From positions 1 to 64,000 of the forward strand of contig JAEBUN010000049.1 in NCBI GenBank assembly GCA_023014365.1: DNA of 64,000 nucleotides, given 5' to 3'. Made by a program: the position numbers and the translations under genes. A model generated the notes under the pieces. It was given only the letters and a program-made list of their open reading frames with translations. It was not told the DNA's origin and ran no database searches. Numbering within the stretch: the first letter of the stretch is position 1; the number at the start of each line of letters is the position of its first letter. Below are positions 47,208-57,150 of the stretch, piece after piece. Source of the stretch: Lepiota brunneoincarnata (lineage: Eukaryota; Basidiomycota; Agaricomycetes; Agaricales; Agaricaceae).

Positions 47208-47892
47208 TTTCTTGCGAAGGGTGTCTGCTAGAATGAGACGTCGCTCCCTCGCTTTTATAAGAAAAGGCCGTAGGCAGTGATGACAAATCATAACGAGTGG
47301 ATGAAGAGCACCCTCCACCCTAAGCTTATGACCTGAGGGGCCTAGGAAACCTGTAATCTTGAGTAGCCAGCCTTCGACAGACTTGCTGAACCACAGTTGC
47401 CTTATTAGGTAACATGTCACCAGGGTCTCGCGGTTATCAGTGTGCACAGGGATTCTGATGGAACGGTGAGGGCACCGATTTCAATTTGGCTAGGGGGAGA
47501 TGGGTCCCAAGGGGCGCTTCAGTTTGACAGTTTGATGCGAGCTTTTTCGCGAGGAGCTTTTTCGAACAGCGTGGACAGGCTGGTTCGGGCTTGTAAGTAA
47601 ACCGGAGCGGATGAGCCGGGTCACTACGCGTTGCGGGTCACGGCGTGCTGAGATGTCAATAAACATCACTGATAGATCAGAGAGGCATATAATGAGTATA
47701 TAAGTGACTGGCAACCTAAACTAGCTTAGGAGTCTCCCAGGAGGTCTTTTGCTTAGCTTTAGGAGATGACAAGAAAGTCAAAAACAGTTTAGCTTAACTC
47801 AGTAGGAGACAAGGAACAACAAGATGACTATTGGGATGTATATACATGACAAGATTATATACTACATCCAAGAAGTAAACTAGGCGCAGAGA
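47208..47892. other. Spacer between antisense genes with PPT-like tract
   Basis: Holds TAAGCTTA at 47321, a purine run TAGGGGGAGA (47491-47500) followed by TG, in a context almost the same as the tract before the 3' LTR at 50241-50250, and a TATA-like GTATATAAG near 47697. Possibly promoter for gene A or a relic LTR start. No coding exon. Confidence 0.5.
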
Positions 47893-49923
47893 TCACTCAA
47901 GGTCTTCTAGAACAGACTCTGGATCCTGAGTCATCGGGAAAGCGAGGAAGAGAAGCGATTTGAGCTCCTCGAATTCCTCGTATGTCGGGACCCCCGGAAA
48001 GTTGTTGGCGAACTCAAAGAACGCCCGAACGTCTTCAAGGGAGTCGGCCATACCCATCTCTACAAAAGCCACGTCGTTACCGTCCAAGGCAGTCCTGGTA
48101 GCTTGCATCTCCTGGACGAATTGATAAACTACACGGCGGTGGTGAAACGCCGAAGCCTCGTAAGCGACGCGGTTCGCCTCCAGGCTGACCAAGCTAGAGG
48201 ACACAACACGCGCGAACGCGGCCAGATCTAGAAAAATAAAGAGAATAAGAAAAGGGAAAAATAGTGAACAGAGAAACTTACGGTATTCACTGGTTAGTGA
48301 GGATGTGACCAGGGCATTCGTAACGCCGGCCGAAACCCGGGGATGGTCCGCGAAGGTACAAGGGTAGTTGTACAAGTCGCAGCTGTGACACTTCTTACCC
48401 TTGCCCAGAGGCTCGCACTCCAACTTACGAGCAGCGCAAGAAGGACACCGAGACCGAGGTGGCACGTACTGGAGCAGATGTCAAAGCCGTCAGTAAGGAA
48501 CCACAAGAAAACTTGGAGAACGTACCGAAAGCTGGCTAGCTGCCAGCAGCCTAGGAAAGTCCTCACAAAAGAGTGGGACTGGGTGCCGGTATCCATGGTC
48601 CCAAATAATTTCGGCCTCAGAGCGCCGAACGCGAGCCCAGGGAACGTATTTCTTCGTCCGCGTGTTGGAACTCTTCTTGGACGAAAGGACGCATTGTTGA
48701 CGCAACGGGCCAGCATGAGGGGACTCTTGAGGGATCTCCGGAACCACCGGGCTAGGCAAACGAGAAAGGACGGGGGTCGGAGAAGCTAAGAACGCATCTT
48801 GAAAAACAAAAGTCGGTTCTTGAGGGGCAGGCGAAGGCTCCAGAAGGAGCTCCAAATCTGGAGAAGGAGAAATCTCCACGGCGCTTGCGGGAGACGCGAC
48901 TGGAGCACCAGCTAAGTGAGGTGGTGATGGTGTTGGGCACCTAGGCGAAGCCAGCACCTGTTGCCCGTCCAGAGAAGAGGACCAGCTAAAGATTTTGAAG
49001 AGGTCGGCTTGAGAGATCTCAGGGACTGGAGAACGCGATGACGAGTTAGAACCCGCCAGGAATAAGGGGAGAGGGGGCGGCGTCGATGATTTCGCCCTCT
49101 GTTTGCCTTTAAAGGCAGCTGGTATACGCGCTAAAGCAGAAGTCAGCGGAAAGAACAAATATATCGTCAAAAACGACTAAGCTTACGCGTTGAAGTAGCA
49201 GAAGAGAGTACGGGGGAAGAAGGCCGGTTTGTTGAAGGGCCCGGCACCTCCGAACCTGATGCAATACCCAAGGGAGGGAGCACCAGCGAGTCTTCCTCGT
49301 CCAGGGTGCGCAGAGAGACGGCAAGAGGGGGCAGCGACATTGAACTGGACGAAGCCTCTGTGGATAATCCACCAGAGGGCCTGCCAACGGGGATACCTGA
49401 CGAGGGTTCTGCGGAAAATCCGGCAGAGCGCTCGTCAGTTGGATTGCACAACGACGCGATGGAAATCACGTGTCTTGGCACTGGAGCGTACAAAGGAGAG
49501 GCCGGCGGAGGAGTTGGTTCGCGGGGCGGAGAGTATGGTGGAGGAGGGGTCCTTGCCACACCCACCTGACGATTTCCGCGAGCTCCTCAAGCTCCTCGCC
49601 CTCCTCTAGCCCTCCTAGTACGTGGTGCTGGTGGTTCCCATTGAGGTAGGAGGTTGCGACGTGCCGGGAGGCGAATAGTGAGACCTAAAAGTAGAGAAAA
49701 CATAAGTAAAGACAACGAGAACAGGGGAAAACGCGACTTACGTTGCGCGATCGATGATGAAGGCGCGCCTTGGGAAGCCGTTGAGGCGTTGCTCGGCCCA
49801 GGGTAGCCTGAAAACAGTGTTAAGAAAACAGACAAAACTGTAACTCGAACTCTACTTACTGGAAGAAGAGTCCGAGTCCTCCTCGTAGCGAGCACGTTTG
49901 CTGCTGCGCGTGTTTCTGTCCAT
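47893..49923 (-). pseudogene. Antisense gene B in Gypsy element 1: Zn2Cys6 protein, one premature stop
   Basis: Minus-strand spliced model: 49860-49923, 49742-49807, 49187-49684, 48526-49130, 48282-48468 and 47893-48227. All splice sites are canonical and phases agree, giving 584 codons before the stop. The N-terminus is basic with a Ser run (MDRNTRSSKRARYEEDSDSS). A long Pro/Ser-rich region follows, then residues 419-448 carry C-X2-C-X6-C-X8-C-X2-C-X6-C (CPSCAARKLEC ... CHSCDLYNYPC), the spacing of fungal Zn2Cys6 DNA-binding clusters. The C-terminal 110 residues are helical and acidic. One in-frame TGA (49587-49589, codon 76) sits inside an RG-rich stretch where CGA fits. Proposed role: nuclear DNA-binding protein of the element. 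The cluster is unusually far from the N-terminus for a host transcription factor. Confidence 0.7.
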
Positions 49924-50240
49924 TGTTGATAGAAGTGAGCGTTGAAAAGTGAATATGCGAGCACAATAGACGAGTAAGAAGTGAGAGGGAGAACGAAGGA
50001 GATGAAACGAGACCTTGGGACATTTAAAAGACCCAATAAAGAGATAAAAATTTAAGCTATAGCAACAAGAAGTTGATCTATACATTTAAACTCGGTGACA
50101 TGACATCATTCTGAAATAAGCTTAGCGAAAGTGCGCTACCCTCGAAGCTGGTGAACGTTCTAGACCATAGAGCACGTCAGAGAGACTCAGATACTGCGAA
50201 TTTGAAGGAGATAATGACTGAGGACAGTCAGCAATTTGGT

Positions 50241-50250
50241 TAGGGGGAGA
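50241..50250 (+). other. Polypurine tract of Gypsy element 1
   Basis: TAGGGGGAGA directly before the TG that starts the 3' LTR. Expected primer for plus-strand DNA synthesis. Confidence 0.6.
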
Positions 50251-51562
50251 TGATACACCAATTTCACGCCTATACATGAATTCCGTACTCCGGAACGATT
50301 CTCTACATAGAATCATTGGCTATATCATTAAAGAACTCTATAGAGGATTGGTACTATATCCCGTAGTAGCCAGTTCGACCGAACTGAGGATATTCGAGCC
50401 TCGGAAGTGTTCAAACCAGCTCATTATCACTAAGCTTAGTGAATCAAGCTATCAGAACGCTCTCCGGAGGGATTCAGGACTCTACATAGCCTATCGAGTA
50501 TACCCCGGTTGCATCCAAGGACCTTACGAGCAGTTTTCTGATGAACCCGAATGCGTTTGAACATAAAAGAATGTACCTAGCGGCTGTCGCAGGCGTATTA
50601 CGTCTATAGCGAGTTCAATAATGATGACTGGACCACGGAACGGAACGTCCAATGTTCGGGAGGCAATACCTGATGCCCAAAACCCTAGAAACATCAAAGA
50701 CTCCTAATTAACGAGTGCTTTGTGGGTCCCGGCACTTTGGCATACTGCTTAACTGAGATTAATTACAACAGATCAAGGGATTGTCCATCCGCTATACATT
50801 CCAATCATAATTGATCCGGAAACTTAACACGCTCGCGTGGACGCAGAATAATGCAGCCGAGCACGGAGCATGTCTGGCTGGATTGCCATTTGTTAATCAG
50901 AGAAAAACCCATAACCCAGGGTGAGGTAGAAATGCTGCCAAACCTTCCAAAATGTTCTACAGTGCCTGTAACAATTAAGCTTATTGTTTTCTATTTCATA
51001 TTTACTATCTCTCGTATGTATCTAAACAATATAAATACAGTCGCACTTGTTCGTGGACAAGAAGAGGTCTCACCCCCGCTTCCACATGCAAGTCTGCGAG
51101 CCATGATCAAGAACGGTTTCAGAGGGCTATTTAGTGTGCGTCGTTAAGTGTGATTTCTTCGGTCGTCGACCAACCCAGGGACAGAGACAGAGACCAGAGT
51201 TCAGAGTTTAGAGTTCCAGAGTGCTAGAGACAGAGACAGAGACAGAGACCAGAGTTCAGAGACCAGAGACCAGAGACCAGAGACCCAGCGCTTTGAATTG
51301 ACAGGGATTGTCCTTTCATTGTTGCACCGTACGGCTAAGATAACTTCAACGGCTGTTCGTTAACCTCTAAAAACACTACTCTCTTGAATTTCGCTGTCAG
51401 AACGCACCCCCAGAACACCCTAAAAGACGAAACTGTTCATTATCTATCTCATTCCACTTGTATTAGCTTAAGCTTATTGAATAGCAGCTAAGCTTAGTGA
51501 AAACGAGCCCCCTATCTATATTAAAACCTACGAAAGTTTCTACCTTTTCACCGGGTGGTACA
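50251..51562 (+). mobile_element. 3' LTR of Gypsy element 1
   Basis: Starts TGATACACCA after a purine tract. The first 500 bp align with 63501-64000. The right border near 51562 (GGGTGGTACA) is inferred from the abrupt return of CpG-poor sequence. About 1.3 kb, with four to five TAAGCTTA copies and a short CAGAGAC/CCAGAGA repeat near 51180-51290. Confidence 0.7.
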
Positions 51563-51989
51563 CAAAGGGCAATCATGGTTGAAACCAATGTGAGGAGTGA
51601 GGGTGGCTGTCTAGGATCTACAGGAATAAAGGAGGGCAGAAGGAGGTTGAGGGAAGTGTGGAGAGTGAAGGAAAAGGTTCATCTGGTCAATGAGGGAACA
51701 TCCAGGGTATTTGGACTGTGTATGGGGCTTAGGCATTTAAAAGGGGGAACATACAGTGTGTTGGGAGTGTTGCTGGGGTGTTTGGGGTGTCCCCTTACAA
51801 TTCCTACATGACCTACCTCAGAGAAATATCAAATGAACCTCAAGTTTGTCAATTTCCATAAAAGGAAATGTCAGAAACTTGGATCAAAAGCCCTCAGAGT
51901 GACAATATCCCCTCCTCCTGACTTGAATTCATCCCCTCTCTATTCCTTGGTAATTAATCTGGGCATGCCCTGAGAATATTGAAGGACTG
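51563..51989. other. CpG-poor flank, no gene
   Basis: Decayed AT-rich sequence. No supported gene. Confidence 0.4.
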
Positions 51990-52350
51990 TAGGATATTCT
52001 AGATGAACAATAGCTAGCAATTTCCATTATTCTTGTATTCCTTCACCCTCATATTTCTCCCATCTCCACTTCTTTCTTTAATATTTCTAGAGCATACATG
52101 AGCTCCACTATCACCAGAGTGTAAAGACCCTATGTATTTTATAGGGACCTTATTTAATTCACAAAGCTTAACCTTCTCTCCCTCTTTCTCTCTTTTGCTC
52201 TATTTCTCTTTCCCTGCCTTGTTTTGCCTCACCTTGACAGCTGTCTCAAGTCCACACATTGAGTGGTTTTTATTAAATTGCTCAATTTTGTCATATTTTC
52301 ACTACTATACCTACATAAACAGGGTAGAAGCCTCAACAACAGACAGATGT
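51990..52350 (+). mobile_element. LTR-like repeat (family epsilon)
   Basis: Matches the reverse complement of 29560-29970, including GAGCATACATGAGCTCCAC and a CT-rich run. Its end abuts, and is probably interrupted by, the next LTR. Confidence 0.6.
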
Positions 52351-52679
52351 TGTTAGGGGAGGAACTGGCACCGGAACCAAGTTGATATTCAGATGCCAAT
52401 CGCAATTGACACCTGCACTATTTAAGTACATAGAGGCATATGCACAGACTGGGTAGTCCAACACTACATAGGCTACTAGAAATAACATGCACACATAATA
52501 CACAACAACATTAGATAATACAATTGTTTGCTATATTGGGCTTAGGAATGGGGGTGGCTGAAGGCTGAGACCAGGCTTGTGCATCAGGCATTGGCTAGAG
52601 GGGCCAAGCCCAGTCACCAAACTGCAGACCTCTAGATGTACCTTGCATAAGGGGGAGTGTTGCTACAAGTCCCCTTACA
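52351..52679 (+). mobile_element. Solo LTR (family alpha)
   Basis: 329 bp, TGTTAGGGGAGG ... GTCCCCTTACA. Flanks GATGT and GATAT are an imperfect 5-bp duplication. A CTATTTAAG box is near 52418. Closely related to 53878-54196. Confidence 0.75.
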
Positions 52680-53159
52680 GATATTGTGATGCTTGCATAT
52701 CTAAACCCCCAAATACCTCACCTATTACCCTTTCAGTTCAGAAACCCTGGCAATAGTGTTACAGTAGTGCACTGTACCCTGACAACAGTATAGTGGCAGT
52801 ATACAGTAGTGTCATAGTAGTATGCATAACCCTGGCTGTAGTGCAGTGGTAGTGTGCAGTAGTGCACAGTAATGTTACAGTAGTGTAGGGATAAGGTACA
52901 GTATTGCTGGAAGTTATGTATGATAATATGTGGTAGGCTATTAAACCATGGTATTGGAGTGACAATAAGTGTTTATTAGCAGGTATTAACATTGATTATA
53001 AGTATATAAAGTCTATAATATTAATGTAAGGTAGTGGTAGTGGGTAGTAAGTGGTGGTACTGCATGTGGCAAATTCTCAAGACCCCACATTTGACAGCTG
53101 ATGTTATATCTAAAAATAGCTAAGAGAGTGATTTGTTCAGTAGGTGAGTAATGGGTGAT
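52680..53159. other. CAGTAGTG-rich low-complexity DNA
   Basis: Irregular repeats of CAGTAGTG and similar steps (52745-52900), comparable to 39180-39280. No gene. Confidence 0.5.
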
Positions 53160-54312
53160 GGGTGAGGGTGATAGTGGGTCTTAAAAGTTCTCCAGGAATA
53201 GCCATAGCCCTGTAGAGGGGTGTCAATGGCAAGAGGTTGATCCACAGGTACAATAACCAGAGTTTATGTGTTGTGGTGTTGAAGATCACACAAGTGATAC
53301 CCAGGAGATTGCAGAGAACCTGAAGACCATACTCAAAAATGAACAGACATAATATGGCCTCAAGCAATTGATATGTCATTGGTCAAATGCTATTGGGAAC
53401 CTTAGAGAGTATTTGTGCATACAGAAGATCAAGTGCCTCTATTCGACTGGGTCCTCCAGTCACCTGAGAATATTGGATCACAGCAAGAACTTTGGAGAGG
53501 TAGCTATCTGAATTTTCAAACTTGGGATCTTCAATGTAGTTGAGAATAGTACTTGTGAAAATAAAAGCCCTGAAGCCTCATTGATAATACACTCAATGAC
53601 ATCCCAAGGTGGTCAAAATCCATCAGCATTTTTTTCAACTTAATACCAGTATTCCTCAGGTATCTCTCCAAAACATGCATAAATGAATCTTGCATTATCA
53701 TCCTGGGACTCCTCCATGTCAATTGCCAATTCCTCCCTCCAGCACTGTATTGTAAATTCAGCTTACAAGAAGATATGTATTAAGTGAGGCTCTGGTTGGC
53801 TGCAGATTATCCAGATGATTGGGAGTGATGTTTTGGAGAGCAAGAGATTATTGACCAGTTTGATGATATATAGCTGGTGTTAGGGGAATAAGAAGCCGGA
53901 ACCAATTTAATATTCGAGTGCTGATCGTAATCAGCATGTGTACTACTTAAGTACAGCAACGGTCTGCGCAGACCAGACAACCAAACACTACATAGACTAC
54001 CAGAATTAATATGCGCAAACAACATACAACAACATATAAGATTGTACACATGGTCAGGCTCAGGGATGGGGGTGGCCAAAGGATGAGGCCAGGCTCAGCA
54101 TCGGGCATCAGCTAGAGTAGCTGAACCCAGACACTTTACTGCAGACCTCTAGACGTACCTTGCATAAGGGGGGGCAAACCTGCCAGTCCCCTTACAGCTG
54201 GGCTTGGTCCCCTTTACACTCATTGAAGCCATCAAGAATGATAAGATGTGTGCATACACTGGGATAGCATATCTGTGGAGGAGACCAAGCAGAGGAGTTG
54301 ACATCAGCACTG
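53160..54312 (-). pseudogene. NLR-11: NACHT relic, P-loop deleted, LTR inserted
   Basis: Pieces of the NACHT exon run from NLLGIT and TYQLLEA (53250-53380) to FVHVLERYL-like (53531-53720), then IIWIICS near 53800. After a solo LTR the frame continues LIILDGFNEC (54200-54235). It then jumps straight to CYPSVC and ADVNSSAWSPP (54240-54312), so about 120 codons with the P-loop are gone. Confidence 0.75.
53878..54196 (+). mobile_element. Solo LTR (family alpha) in NLR-11
   Basis: 319 bp, TGTTAGGGGAATAAG ... AGTCCCCTTACA, flanked by GCTGG on both sides (53873-53877 and 54197-54201). Confidence 0.85.
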
Positions 54313-55178
54313 TGTGTATTTCCCAAGGATCAGTATCCATCACTCTACTATTGGCCGTGTACTCGACAGATTCTCCAAAACTGAAGATCCATATTATGTC
54401 AGGCCCAAATCCGGTTGCCCTCAAAAGTTGGATGAGTGCCAAGTGCAAGTTGGGGCCCGGCTTCTTGCCTGAATGGAGGTATCCAATGCAACTGAATTGG
54501 CTAAAACCACCTTCCTGGGGTGTGTCATGCCAAACAGTAGCATGCTCCCTAAAGGAGAAAGGATTGATATGCCGAGTCAGGAGGCCCCATCCCTACATCT
54601 CTCCAATCAATCAGAAGAAGTGACTTGCGTGGGCATGCCAGCATTCTGATTGGATGGTTGATGACTGGAAGGAGGTAATTTTCTCCGATGAATCTAAATT
54701 CCTCCTTTTCAAGTCAGATGGCCATCAATATGCTTGGATGAAGCCCAGACAGGCCCTGGACCCTCGATTTACCAAGAAGATCAAACATGGGGGGGGGAAT
54801 ATTATGGTTTGGGGGTGCATCACTAGTTGGGGGGTAGGGAGGTTACATCGGATATCCGGCATCATGTGTGGTCTGGATTATGTTAAGATCCTTGAAAAGT
54901 CTTATCTAGGAACTCTCAAGGATCTTAATCTGAGATCTACAGGTCAAAGCGCACTGATTTTCCAGCAGGATAATGATCCGAAACATAGGAGTAAAGTTGC
55001 CAAGGAATTTTTCAAGAAGAAAAAAATTTGCTGCTTGGACTGGCCACCCTCAAGCCCTGATATGAACATTATAGAGCATGCATGGGACCAATTGGATCAC
55101 CTTGTGTATGCCCATGACCCTCTTCCTTGCAACTGGGATGAGATGTGGGCTGCTCTTCAGGAGAAATGGGGTAATATA

Positions 55179-56781
55179 CAGTAAGGGACAAAACTCTTCC
55201 AATGATTTTTATACTTCAACAAATATGTTAATAACTGCCCACCCACTAAAGGCGAAACCTTCATATTTTAATTGGGAATACCTATATGGCTCATGTATTA
55301 TCCTGCCAAATATCATTATGTCATATGCCATTTTTGGAAGTCGGTGAATTAAACAATCATTTAAGGTCATTGGAAGGGTTTTGTCCATCTCTACTCTAAT
55401 CACATGATTTTGTTTATTAGAACCAAATAAGTGCAAATAAATGTCATGTGACTGGTTGGAATAATGTATAAATATAGCTGCTCACTCCCCTAGCTCACAC
55501 CACCCCCCCAACCTCATTTTGCTAACATGCAATCTCTCTCTATGACTCAATGCAACCATATTCTTTCCCTTTTGGACAAAGGCCACTCTGCTACCCATAT
55601 TGCATTTACCACTTGTCTTGGCCTCAGCACTATATCTCATCTTCACTCCAAACATCATTCAATACTTTCAAAGTCACTTGGTGGCTGATCAACCAAGCTT
55701 TCTGTTGGCAATATCAAATATGCCACTCATCTTATCACATCCTGCAAGGCTGAAAATGCCTCCCAAATCACCAGAACCCTTTGGACTGTCATTGGCCAAC
55801 CTCTATCCTCCAAAACAGTTCACAGAGCACTCAAAGAAGCTGGAATGAAGGCTGTAGTCAAGCAGAAAAGGTCTAAACTCTCTGTTATACACAAGAGGAA
55901 AAGCTTGGAGTGGGCAGAGGCACATGCAGACTGAACCCTGGAAGACTGGAAGAGGGTGTTTTGGTCAGATGAGACCAAAATCAATTGCTTAGGGTCAGAT
56001 GGCAGGGTTTGGGTCTGGAAAAGAGCAGGGAAGAGGCTTAGTGATAGGCTGGTGCAGGAAACCACAAAGTTTGGCGGAGGTTCTATCATGGTATGGGGCT
56101 GTATGCTGTGGGAGGGTCCAGGGTTGGCAGCCAAGATTAATGGTAAGATGGATGGTGATCTATTTGTCACCATTTTGGAGGATGAACTCAAGGGGAGCCT
56201 GGAGTGGTATGACAAAGAGGTGGAGGATATTGTCTTTCAACAAGATAATGATCCCAAACATAGGTGCATCAAGGCTCAAAAATGGTTCAAAGCAGCTGAA
56301 ATGGAGGTTATGGTGTGGCCCCCACAATCTCCAGACCTTAATCCAATTGAACATTTGTGGACTCACCTTAAAATCAAGTTGGGGGAGTATGACACTCCAC
56401 CTCAGGGGATGGAAGAATTATGGGATAGGACACAAAAGGAATGGGATCAGATTCCAGCAGAAGTGTGTCAGAATCTGATAGAGAGTATGCCTGATAGGGC
56501 TCAGGCTGTCTTGGATGCCAGGGGAGAGTATACAAAGTACTAAAAGTGTAATTATTGGTAATTTCTTAGAGGTGGACAAAACCCTTCCAATGACCTTAAA
56601 TGATTGTTTAATTCACTGACTTCCCAAAATGGCATATGACATAATGATATTTGGCAGGATAATATATGAGTCATATAGGTATTCCCAATTAAAATATGAA
56701 GGTTTCATCCTTAGCAGGTGGGCAGTTATTAACATATTTGTTGAAGTATAAAAATCATTGGAAGGGTTTTGTCCCTTACTG
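55179..56781 (+). mobile_element. Tc1/mariner element B, nested
   Basis: 1.6 kb with inverted repeats of about 200 bp beginning CAGTAAGGGACAAAAC, flanked by TA at 55177-55178 and 56782-56783. It lies inside the transposase frame of element A. Confidence 0.9.
55527..56543 (+). pseudogene. Transposase of Tc1/mariner element B
   Basis: 339-codon frame from ATG 55527. Residues show N-terminal HTH-like helices, then WSDETK, GGGSIMVWGCMLW, QQDNDPKH and SPDLNPIEHLW, the DDE triad of Tc1/mariner transposases. Two in-frame TGA codons break it: one near 55688 (CGA fits) and one near 55932 (TGG fits). Otherwise intact, so it was recently active compared with elements A and C. Confidence 0.82.
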
Positions 56782-57150
56782 TATCTCAAGAAAATTTGGA
56801 CACCCTTTTTGAGAGTATGCCTCATCATGTTGAGGCAGTAATTAAGGCCCAGGGTGGAAACACCAAGTACTAACTTGTTTCGAGGTGAATGGTTTTGTTT
56901 TCAGCCCACAATGCTCTAATCTTATCTCTTAATAGGTGATGTCCAAAAGTATTGCACCATCCTTTTCACACTCCTCCTCATTTTTTGATTTAAATTCTGT
57001 ATATTATGTCCCTCTACTACTATATATTGATTCCCTACATGCTTAGCTCTCTGTCAATATAATTTATGGATGAAACAACAATGATCTCGAAGAACGAGAG
57101 AGAGTTGATCTGTTGGTCATGTGACAGTGCAATACTTTTGGATGCCACTG

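Larger units (their letters stand above)
40761..51496. repeat. Dispersed 8-bp palindrome TAAGCTTA, at least 22 copies
   Basis: First bases at 40761, 40833, 41990, 42111, 42487, 43696, 44236, 44289, 44482, 44647, 45397, 45856, 46132, 46679, 46720, 47321, 49178, 50117, 50431, 50976, 51469 and 51489. Many extend to CTAAGCTTAG. They lie in gag, pol (in both possible codon frames, since the third would be a TAA stop), introns, spacer and LTR. Counted by eye; none seen outside the element except 63681 in a sister LTR. Confidence 0.9.
39297..51562 (+). mobile_element. Ty3/Gypsy element 1 with two antisense genes, 5' LTR missing
   Basis: Plus-strand gag, protease, RT/RNase H and integrase span 39.45-45.78 kb, followed by two spliced minus-strand genes (45.86-49.92 kb), a purine tract at 50241-50250 and a long LTR at 50251-51562. 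CpG content is normal inside and very low on both sides, which fixes the borders near 39.29 and 51.56 kb and shows a late insertion. The protease-RT-RNase H-integrase order places it in Ty3/Gypsy; no chromodomain is seen. TAAGCTTA occurs throughout. The copy is damaged by two CGA-type TGA codons and the lost 5' end. Confidence 0.82.
54313..57150 (+). mobile_element. Tc1/mariner element A, 5'-truncated, carrying nested element B
   Basis: Transposase relic: GLICRVRRPHPYISPIN, FSDESK (first Asp), GGGNIMVWGCITSWG, QQDNDPKH (second Asp) and SSPDMNIIEHAW (Glu) up to GNI at 55176. It resumes after element B with SQENLDTLFESMPHH and ends KAQGGNTKY at 56874. The right end is ...GCAATACTTTTGGATGCCACTG followed by TA (57151). 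No matching left terminal repeat is found, and the N-terminal part is frameshifted. Confidence 0.8.

Noticed and set aside
48343..48789. 148-codon plus-strand frame
   Set aside because: Antisense to exons 4 and 5 of gene B, which have consistent splicing and a Zn2Cys6 cluster.
40761..51496. TAAGCTTA as HindIII cloning or assembly artefact
   Set aside because: Copies sit inside continuous reading frames and conserved introns, not at sequence joins.
52745..52900. CAGTAGTG-rich DNA as a regulatory array or satellite
   Set aside because: Spacing is irregular and the region is CpG-depleted decayed DNA; only a low-complexity label is supportable.
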